Notes under the pieces: generated by a model
What the model was told of the DNA's origin: nothing
The model's input: the letters and a program-made list of their open reading frames with translations, nothing else
The model's database searches: none
Assembly (NCBI GenBank): GCA_022600215.1
Contig: JAHZKV010000012.1
Coordinates: 1 to 43,040 of the forward strand
Origin: a bacterium
GTDB taxonomy: Bacteria; Chlamydiota; Chlamydiia; Chlamydiales; 2-12-FULL-49-11
Direction: 5' to 3'
Length of the DNA: 43,040 nt
In this document: positions 7,624-13,875 of the stretch, in pieces
Layout: each line of letters opens with the position of its first letter
Position numbering within the stretch: position 1 is the stretch's first letter
Made by a program: the position numbers and the translations under genes

Positions 7624-9669
7624 TTAGGAGTCTTGAATGGCAGTGATAGCGATAGTATAGATGATATCATCCACCGTTGCTCCTCGGGAGAGATCATTTA
7701 CCGGTTTCTTAAGTCCTTGTAACACAGGTCCTATTGATAATACCCCGGCTGTTCTTTGGACTGCTTTATAGGTGGTATTTGCTGTATTGAGATCTGGAAA
7801 GATAAAAACGGTAGCTTTTCCAGCAACTTTGCTTTTTGGTGCTTTTATTTTAGCAACATCTGGTACTCCTGCCGCATCGTATTGAAGGGGGCCATCTACA
7901 GGGAAGTCTACCTTTTGCTCTTGAACCAATTTTGTGGCCTTTTTCACCTTTTCTACCTCTTCACCAAACCCGGAAGAACCAGTACTGTAGCTGATCATGG
8001 CAACTTTTGGATCGATATCAAATTGCTTAGCAGAGGCAGCACTTTGGATAGCAATATTTGCTAATTCTTCTGCTGTTGGATTTAAATTAACAGCGCAATC
8101 TCCGTAAACTACTACTTCGGTGGGAAGACACATAAAGAAGATAGAGGAGACAAGTGCTGCACCTTTTGCCGTTTTTAAGATTTTTAGAGCAGGGCTCACC
8201 ACATTTGCAGTGGTGGTATTAGCACCTGCTACTAGGCCATCTACCTCTCCTTTTTCTAGCATCATCATCCCTACTACGATGGGATCTGTGAGGGATTTTT
8301 TTGCCATTTCTTCTGTCATCCCTTTGTGCTTACGAATGGCAACAAGGTCATCGATATAATTTTTTGCAATGGTGGCAGGATTTTGTATTACTATCTCTTT
8401 GTGTAAAGAGGTGTTATGCTCTTTACAAAGAGCTTCTATTTCTTTTTTTTGACCAAGGAGGACGATCTTTGCGATCTTTTTCTCCATGCAGGCGTTGGCT
8501 GCGTTAATAATACGTATATCATCGCCTTCAGGTAAGACAATGGTCTTTTTTTTGCTTTTTGCTTTTTCTATTAAATGGTAGCGAAATGCAGTGGGGGACA
8601 TGAGCAGCTCTGTGCTTTTTTTCATCTGAGCTATTTTTTTCATATCCAATTTCTTTGCGATGTGGTCGACGATTTTAGCTAGAAGTTCTTTTTCTTGGCT
8701 ATGTGGAGTCATATTTTGTAGAGCAATCGAGGTTCTTAGACTATCTGTTTCCACCGAAAGGATGGGAAGTCCTTTATCCATTGCCTTTTTACAAAGGTCT
8801 AAAGTGTTTTGGCTAGGTGTATGACCGCCTGTTAGGACAAGCCCAGATATCTCAATTCCATTTACATAAGCCATACAGGTGGCGATAATAATATCTGATC
8901 GATCTCCAGAGGTTAAGATCATCACTCCTTTTTTTAGAAGAGGCGAGAGCGTTTCTACGGTTGCCGCTGCTAAGATAAAATGGAGGATAGAGGGATTTTT
9001 GTAAGCTTTTTGATTCAAAGGCGTTGCTTTTAGATGTTGCTCAATGGTTTTTGGGTTTGGAGACATGAGCAATCTTTCCCATGGGATGATTCCGAGAAGG
9101 GGAAAAGGGGAGTTTTTTAGGGAGTCTTTAGAAAGGGGTTCTTCTTTTATAGGGTCAAAAAGATCTACCCTTGTATTTCCATATCCATCAACTGGAGCCC
9201 CTGCTTTATTGAGAATGTATCCTATAATATTTTCTTTTGGGATAGAGGAGAATCGCTCTTTTGTGATGAGTAAATGATCCTTAAGTGCCTCCATTTTATG
9301 CCCTCGCAAGGTGGTAACAAAGATCACTCTTGCAGAAAGGGCTGCGCCAATGCGGTTGTTAAGGTGGGAGGCAAAAGTGTGGTCGTGAAGGTAGGGGAAA
9401 CCTTCTATGAGAACAAGGGAATCTTTTTTTGCATGGATAGCAACATATCCCACCACATGATCGAGTATCTTTTCCTCTTTTTTTTCACTTAGCAATCTTT
9501 CTACAAAGGCAGCAGGGAGTTTGGTGGGATCTTTTTCTCCTTTTCTGGCAAAAGGGGAGAGCAGGAGGGCTTTTTTACCTTCTTTTTTTAGACTCTTTTC
9601 AATGGCAAGAGCAGTGGATCGTAAGCCAACATCTTTACAGGTAGGAGCGATTAAGATAACATCTCTCAT
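7624..9669 (-). CDS. pta: phosphate acetyltransferase, long form
   Basis: Interconverts acetyl-CoA and acetyl phosphate. The 681 residues show the three-part architecture of long Pta. The N-terminal BioD/CobB-like nucleotide-fold domain (about 1-210) has LIAPTCKDVGLRSTALAIEK in place of the E. coli TGTSVGLTSVSL segment. A DRTGG-type domain follows (about 215-320), then the catalytic PTA domain (about 355-675) containing LPEGDDIRIINAA, GLVAGANTTTANVVSPALKI and SYSTGSSGFG. The ATG has a strong GGAGG site and overlaps the ackA stop by 4 bases, so the pair is translationally coupled. Together they make ATP from acetyl-CoA (or activate acetate). Confidence 0.97.
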   Translation of the reverse strand: MRDVILIAPTCKDVGLRSTALAIEKSLKKEGKKALLLSPFARKGEKDPTKLPAAFVERLLSEKKEEKILDHVVGYVAIHAKKDSLVLIEGFPYLHDHTFASHLNNRIGAALSARVIFVTTLRGHKMEALKDHLLITKERFSSIPKENIIGYILNKAGAPVDGYGNTRVDLFDPIKEEPLSKDSLKNSPFPLLGIIPWERLLMSPNPKTIEQHLKATPLNQKAYKNPSILHFILAAATVETLSPLLKKGVMILTSGDRSDIIIATCMAYVNGIEISGLVLTGGHTPSQNTLDLCKKAMDKGLPILSVETDSLRTSIALQNMTPHSQEKELLAKIVDHIAKKLDMKKIAQMKKSTELLMSPTAFRYHLIEKAKSKKKTIVLPEGDDIRIINAANACMEKKIAKIVLLGQKKEIEALCKEHNTSLHKEIVIQNPATIAKNYIDDLVAIRKHKGMTEEMAKKSLTDPIVVGMMMLEKGEVDGLVAGANTTTANVVSPALKILKTAKGAALVSSIFFMCLPTEVVVYGDCAVNLNPTAEELANIAIQSAASAKQFDIDPKVAMISYSTGSSGFGEEVEKVKKATKLVQEQKVDFPVDGPLQYDAAGVPDVAKIKAPKSKVAGKATVFIFPDLNTANTTYKAVQRTAGVLSIGPVLQGLKKPVNDLSRGATVDDIIYTIAITAIQDS

Positions 9670-10820
9670 AGCTTCCTCCGTATATCGTCTGTATCTTTTG
9701 CAATTAGTAATTCTTCATTGGTTGGGATAACGCCAATAGTTTTACCTTTGCTGGAGATAATTCCTGCTTGCCCTCTAGCAAGATTTTGATGAAGCTTTGT
9801 GTCGAGCGTAAAGCTCGGTAGTAGGTCTATTACTTTTTTACGAATGAGGGGAGAATTTTCCCCTATTCCACCTGTGAAGATAAGGGCATCTGCACCACCG
9901 GTTGGCACTTCATAGCTAGCGATATACTTTGCAAGGCGGTAGCAAAAAATTTCAATAGCAAGAGTGGCTTGCTTATTTCCTTTTTCCATCTCCTCTTCTA
10001 AGAGTCTCATATCACTAGAGATACCAGAGATTCCTAGTAGACCGCTTTCCTTGTTTAACATCTGCAGAAGGCCTTCTGTGTTAAGGTCTAGCTTCTTTCC
10101 AAGGAAGGGGAGCATCCCAGGATCTATATCACCGGAACGTGTACCCATGACTAGCCCTTCTAGCGGGGTAAATCCCATGGAAGTATCTACGCTTTTGCCA
10201 TTTTTCACTGCACAGACGCTGGCGCCATTTCCTAGGTGAGCAATGATAATGTTTTTCGCATGAGGGAGGAGCTTTTCTGCTTCCATGGTAATGAATCGAT
10301 GGGAGGTGCCATGAAAGCCATACCTTCTTACATGGAATTTTTCATAGTGCTCATAGGCAATGGCATATAAGTAGGCCTGTTTTTGAAGGCTCATGTGGAA
10401 GGCTGTATCAAATACCGCAACATTTGGTAGCATTGGAAAGCTCTTTCGGAAAATTTCTATCCCTTTTAGATTGGCAGGGTTGTGCAGGGGAGCAAGGCTA
10501 TTGCAATCTTTTATCTTGGCAATCACTTCATCGGTGATAAGGGCTGATTCAGAAAAATGTTCCCCACCATGAACTACTCGATGCCCAATCCCTTTGATGT
10601 CTGCTTGATAAGGTTGTAAAAGCTCTAAAATAGCAGCTATAACCTCCTCATATCCGGTGCCGGGCAAGGATAGAGTCCCACCTGCATGCTTGATTTGACA
10701 TCTCTTGCTACCTATATTTTCAGCAAGACCTTTCAGGATAACCTCATGAGAATGAGGCTCTATAAGCTGAAATTTGATGGAGGAGCTTCCGCAGTTTAGG
10801 ACAAAAATGGTATCGTTCAT
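9666..10820 (-). CDS. ackA: acetate kinase
   Basis: Converts acetyl phosphate + ADP to acetate + ATP, reversibly. Family signatures are all present: NCGSSSIKFQ at the N terminus (phosphate-binding), the RRYGFHGTSH block, HLGNGASVCAV, GFTPLEGLVMGTRSGDIDP and the adenine-site GGIGENSP near the C terminus. I use the ATG at 10818-10820 (384 residues) because it places the NCGSSS motif at the usual distance. A TTG 12 bases upstream is possible. Neither has a well-spaced Shine-Dalgarno. Overlaps pta by 4 bases. Confidence 0.97.
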   Translation of the reverse strand: MNDTIFVLNCGSSSIKFQLIEPHSHEVILKGLAENIGSKRCQIKHAGGTLSLPGTGYEEVIAAILELLQPYQADIKGIGHRVVHGGEHFSESALITDEVIAKIKDCNSLAPLHNPANLKGIEIFRKSFPMLPNVAVFDTAFHMSLQKQAYLYAIAYEHYEKFHVRRYGFHGTSHRFITMEAEKLLPHAKNIIIAHLGNGASVCAVKNGKSVDTSMGFTPLEGLVMGTRSGDIDPGMLPFLGKKLDLNTEGLLQMLNKESGLLGISGISSDMRLLEEEMEKGNKQATLAIEIFCYRLAKYIASYEVPTGGADALIFTGGIGENSPLIRKKVIDLLPSFTLDTKLHQNLARGQAGIISSKGKTIGVIPTNEELLIAKDTDDIRRKL

Positions 10821-10861
10821 ACCTTTAAGCAATCATAATGGGGAATTTAACCGAAATAGAA

Positions 10862-12181
10862 TTATTCCATAATAGAAGGTATGGTCATATTTTCTAAAGA
10901 ATAGGTGGCATTTATGTGGTCAAACCGATCAGCTCGTCCTCTTAGTCTTGTGATAAGGCTACTTTTATAGAGTGCATCAAATCCGACAAGCAATCCTGCT
11001 GTGAGGATAGATATTATTACATAAGCTACTTTCTTTGCGGTGCTTGCGCCTTTCCAGATGCTAAAGTTACTCTCACCTTCTTTTGCGCAAAGGATTTTTG
11101 GGATAGCAAGTCTTGGATTGATTCCTTCCCCTGTATGTTCTAGGTAGGTATTAATAGCAAAACCTCTTGCTCCTGAAACAACGCCTGCTCCTACGGAGAT
11201 AGCTACTAGGGCGCTAGTAGAAACAGCCAAATGAGCTATTGGCGTTGTAAGAGCTAAGGCTGTTACTGCAAGTGTCGCAACAGAAAGAGTATGAATTTTT
11301 AATACTTTTTTTCTTTGTCTTTCTAAAAAGGATAAAATATTGGTTCCTCTTCTAATAAAATCTTCTAAATCCTCTTCAAATGTGACCTCCAAGAGATTCT
11401 TTGGACTAATAGGATCATGAGGATCATATTCATCTATAGCGGAAGCTGCTGTTTTAAAAGCGTCTACAGTGTTTGCTCCTACTCGTCTGCCTAGGTAGTC
11501 TGCTTTTTTAGGTTCTGCTTCATTACTTACATATTGATGGTAAAGCTGCGCGATTTTTCTTTGCAGAATGATTGCTTTTAGTTGTAGAAGTTTTTTATTT
11601 ATGGATCCAGTCAATCGCATACCTTGAAAGTCTTCTAAAAGACTGTCAATAACGATTCTATTTGCTGCGATATATTCTTGCACCTGCTCAAGATCCCTAT
11701 CCCCGGATAGCGTAAGCTTTTCTAGTATAGAGAGTGTTTTATCGATTTGCTCTTTGGCATGAAAACGTAGAGATTTCACTAATTCTACTACAGTACGAAT
11801 ACTTTCAATTACAAGGTAGATAGCACTCAAAATGGTAAGTACAATAAGTACTCCCGATAGGGCAGCCCCTAAGCTAGCTTTGATTAGACTGCTTGATACT
11901 TTTATTTTTTCGATGATCTGCTTAGCACAAGATAGAAGAGAAATTATTACTTTTGTGGGTAGTCCTGCAATATCAAGGGATGCGTGAAATGTTCCTTCTG
12001 TGCTCTTAGTTATGCGGGCATGTCTAGCTCTTTTTATTAAAGGTTTTGCATCAAGAAGAGCAAACAGGCCAGCAGAGATTCCAGCAGTTTTTCCTGAAGT
12101 TGGGCCTTGAAGTGAGGTTGTTCTTGCTCTGCTATTACTTAAAGATGGTATATTTGTATGAAAAGTACCGTATGATTCCAT
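10862..12181 (-). CDS. membrane protein with bilobed hydrophobic segments, possible inclusion-membrane protein
   Basis: Not recognised by family. 439 residues with a polar N terminus (Ser/Thr/Arg-rich, no signal peptide). A long hydrophobic pair lies at about residues 95-135 (LGAALSGVLIVLTILSAIYL), then a charged helical region (140-295), a second hydrophobic block (about 300-345) and a third near 385-405 (VAYVIISILTAGLLVGFDAL). Closely spaced hydrophobic helices without a signal peptide resemble chlamydial Inc proteins, which are type III substrates placed in the vacuole membrane. This is an inference from architecture alone. It has its own strong promoter at 12208-12236 and lies upstream of ackA-pta on the same strand. 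Confidence 0.7.
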   Translation of the reverse strand: MESYGTFHTNIPSLSNSRARTTSLQGPTSGKTAGISAGLFALLDAKPLIKRARHARITKSTEGTFHASLDIAGLPTKVIISLLSCAKQIIEKIKVSSSLIKASLGAALSGVLIVLTILSAIYLVIESIRTVVELVKSLRFHAKEQIDKTLSILEKLTLSGDRDLEQVQEYIAANRIVIDSLLEDFQGMRLTGSINKKLLQLKAIILQRKIAQLYHQYVSNEAEPKKADYLGRRVGANTVDAFKTAASAIDEYDPHDPISPKNLLEVTFEEDLEDFIRRGTNILSFLERQRKKVLKIHTLSVATLAVTALALTTPIAHLAVSTSALVAISVGAGVVSGARGFAINTYLEHTGEGINPRLAIPKILCAKEGESNFSIWKGASTAKKVAYVIISILTAGLLVGFDALYKSSLITRLRGRADRFDHINATYSLENMTIPSIME

Positions 12182-12207
12182 AATAAAACTCTAATTAAAT
12201 CGAGTCT

Positions 12208-12236
12208 ATTATAACATAATATAGTAATAATTTCAA
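12208..12236 (-). promoter_or_regulatory. strong sigma-70-type promoter for the 439-residue gene
   Basis: On the minus strand TTGAAA (12231-12236) and a perfect TATAAT (12208-12213) are separated by exactly 17 bases, and the -10 is also extended (TGTTATAAT). It lies 27 bases before the ATG. This is the best consensus promoter in the window. Confidence 0.7.
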
Positions 12237-12248
12237 TAATTATAGATT

Positions 12249-12806
12249 TTACTCTAGATCTCTTTCTAAATCGAGGGGCTCTTTCATTAGAAAAAGCTCT
12301 TTTTGAGTGGTGATATCCTCTAACAGTATGATTTTTAGAGAGATAAGCTCTTCTATAAGGGCTCTTACACTCTCAATATAATGGAAAAGTCTTTTGCACA
12401 ACATCTTAGAGGTGACGTCAACGGATTTCTCCTTAATATTATTGATATCTGCGGAGATATCTGCGATATTGTTTTTCAGCGCAATCGCAGTGAGGGTAAG
12501 CCCGTGAAGGGATTTGTAGGCAATAAAATCGTCTCGATATTTTTCAATCTCGGAGAATACGATCAGCATGTAGGTCACATCTCTGTAGAAGGGTAAGATC
12601 ACATCAAGTGCTGTTTCCTTCGACCACATATGCTCGAGTACAAAATAAAAAGCAGTGGCTTTTAGTCGATCTTTCTTTTTGGCTTTGCTGGAGAGGGAGT
12701 AGAAGTAGGCGTGAAGAGGCTCTATGCTTGCTAAGATGGGCTCTAATGCCTCATCAAGTTCATGAATTACATCGATATGTGGAATGGTAGATGATGGCCT
12801 ATGCAT
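12249..12806 (-). CDS. helical protein of unknown function
   Basis: Not recognised. 185 residues, predicted almost entirely helical with several amphipathic stretches (for example TAIALKNNIADISADINNIK around residues 105-125, ALIEELISLKIILLEDITTQ around 150-170). No signal peptide or membrane span. The ATG has a perfect AGGAGG site 5-6 bases upstream, but that site lies in one arm of a stable hairpin (12813-12853), suggesting translational control. It is followed by the promoter and start of the Inc-like gene. Possibly a chaperone or secreted effector, but nothing in the sequence decides this. Confidence 0.68.
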   Translation of the reverse strand: MHRPSSTIPHIDVIHELDEALEPILASIEPLHAYFYSLSSKAKKKDRLKATAFYFVLEHMWSKETALDVILPFYRDVTYMLIVFSEIEKYRDDFIAYKSLHGLTLTAIALKNNIADISADINNIKEKSVDVTSKMLCKRLFHYIESVRALIEELISLKIILLEDITTQKELFLMKEPLDLERDLE

Positions 12807-12812
12807 CGCTTC

Positions 12813-12853
12813 CTCCTATTTCCTCTCACCATGTCTGATGAGAGAAATAGGAG
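12813..12853 (-). promoter_or_regulatory. hairpin that sequesters a Shine-Dalgarno
   Basis: In the minus-strand RNA the arm at 12839-12853 (CTCCTATTTCTCTCA) pairs with 12813-12828 (TGAGAGGAAATAGGAG) with one bulged base and a 10-base loop. The second arm contains most of the AGGAGG ribosome site of the 185-residue gene (ATG at 12804-12806). It could act as a translational switch or thermometer, or as a stability element between this gene and the upstream 126-residue gene. A related hairpin lies at 13312-13349. Confidence 0.55.
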
Positions 12854-12895
12854 CAAGGTTTTTCTATTTTCGCTTGTAGATGAATAGATTTACGA

Positions 12896-13276
12896 TTATT
12901 CCGGGAATAGTCTTCTTCTAGCTCTAGTACGTTGTGGAGTGTGGATCCCTCTACCCATACGCCCAGCAAGAGGAGTGTGAATATTGGTTCCTTCTGGAGT
13001 AAGGATAGCAAAAAATATATTATCTGGGCTTTCTGCTCCAGGTGTTCTTGGACCAGCTAGTTGTGCTGGCAAGGGTAAATTATTTGCTGCTTGTATTCTT
13101 TGTCGTAATTGAGCAAGAATTACAGGGTTTATAGGTGCGCCTTGCTCTTCAGGAGACTCTAAGTGTGCTCCTCCAGCTAACGCTCCGTTTTGTCTGTGTA
13201 TTCCGGTATTTCTTCCTACTGCTGGGGGAGCGTTAAAATGCTGAACTCCTTGTGCTGGAGGTGTATGCATATCCAT
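12896..13276 (-). CDS. small disordered Pro/Arg-rich protein, possible secreted effector
   Basis: Not recognised. 126 residues, low in hydrophobics and rich in Pro, Gly, Arg and His, so probably disordered. It starts MDMHTPP and carries three HTP units (residues 4-6 and two nearer the C terminus, the last as HTPQRT). It also has GPRTPG and ESPEE/ESPDN, and ends RARRRLFPE. The ATG has an AAAGGA site about 9 bases upstream. The neighbouring 79-66-residue-class gene upstream also begins MDM and contains GPRTPE, so the two look like diverged duplicates. TPxR and RRLF resemble eukaryotic kinase-site and cyclin-docking motifs; that reading is speculative. Confidence 0.6.
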   Translation of the reverse strand: MDMHTPPAQGVQHFNAPPAVGRNTGIHRQNGALAGGAHLESPEEQGAPINPVILAQLRQRIQAANNLPLPAQLAGPRTPGAESPDNIFFAILTPEGTNIHTPLAGRMGRGIHTPQRTRARRRLFPE

Positions 13277-13311
13277 GAGTATTATCCTTTGTTATTTTTA
13301 TGTGTGTGTAT

Positions 13312-13349
13312 GCTCCCATTTCTACATTTTAAGAATAAGAAATAGGAGC
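13312..13349 (-). repeat. hairpin repeat downstream of the small disordered-protein gene
   Basis: Twelve-base arms GCTCCTATTTCT (13338-13349, minus strand) and AGAAATGGGAGC (13312-13323) enclose 14 bases. The single non-identity is a G.U pair in minus-strand RNA but a C.A mismatch in plus-strand RNA, which favours a role in the minus transcript. It lies 10 bases after the stop of the upstream small gene. Its right arm plus flank (AGGAGCAAG then a T-run on the plus strand) recurs at 12850-12863. There is no U-run on the minus-strand exit side, so it is not a standard terminator. Confidence 0.55.
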
Positions 13350-13359
13350 AAGTTTTTAT

Positions 13360-13554
13360 TTATGCTTGATCTTGAGCAATAACAAAATTTAGTCTTTTAA
13401 CAACGCTTGGAGTTGGTTGTCCTTGATACATAGCTCTTAACGCAACTGCTCGTACATCTTTTCTTTCTGGTGCCCATTGTTGAGCATGGTGATTGTTGTC
13501 TTGGGCTCTTTCTGGTGTTCTTGGCCCGTTTTGATGATTTATTTGCATGTCCAT
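13360..13554 (-). CDS. small disordered protein, paralog of the 126-residue neighbour
   Basis: Not recognised. I start it at the ATG at 13552-13554, which has an excellent AAGGGAGAG site, giving 64 residues. An in-frame ATG 48 bases upstream lacks one. It begins MDMQINHQNGPRTPERAQDN and is rich in Gln, Asn, His and Arg. It ends with a mixed segment containing TPSVVKRLNF. The MDM start and the GPRTP unit are shared with the next gene on the strand, and both are followed by related hairpins, so this looks like a duplicated gene unit. No signal peptide. May be a small type III substrate, but unproven. Confidence 0.55.
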   Translation of the reverse strand: MDMQINHQNGPRTPERAQDNNHHAQQWAPERKDVRAVALRAMYQGQPTPSVVKRLNFVIAQDQA

Positions 13555-13875
13555 ATTTTCTCTCCCTTTGTTGTGGTTATGGTGCGAGTAATAGTAGATC
13601 ATCGTAGCTATTAATTACAATATGCATTGATATTTATAAATCTATTAAGAAATATTATCTAACAATTATTCGTTATTTTTAAAAAGTATTTTTGTGTTAT
13701 GCGGATTGTGTCTGAGGAGCTCTGAGTCAAGGGTGAGGAGCTTTTTATTGCTCCTTATATTTATTAAAGCTAAGAATTTTTATTCCTGAATTTTTATTGT
13801 TTCTATTAGGATTAAAATTATTTATTTGTTATACCTAAAAAATATTCATACCTTTTTATTAGTAGGAGATTCCTT
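13555..13875. other. divergent intergenic region before glgP
   Basis: About 320 bases with no convincing gene, very AT-rich. It separates the small minus-strand gene from glgP. It contains a short hairpin (GGAGC, 8-base AT loop, GCTCC at 13737-13754) and two nearby copies of GAGGAGCT (13723 and 13735). The GAGGAGC-TTTTTATT stretch resembles the hairpin flanks at 12850 and 13344. I cannot place a convincing promoter for either gene. Confidence 0.5.

Noticed and set aside
12813..13349. Hairpins here as ordinary intrinsic terminators of the minus-strand genes
   Set aside because: The T-run lies on the wrong side for minus-strand transcription; on the exit side there is no U-run.
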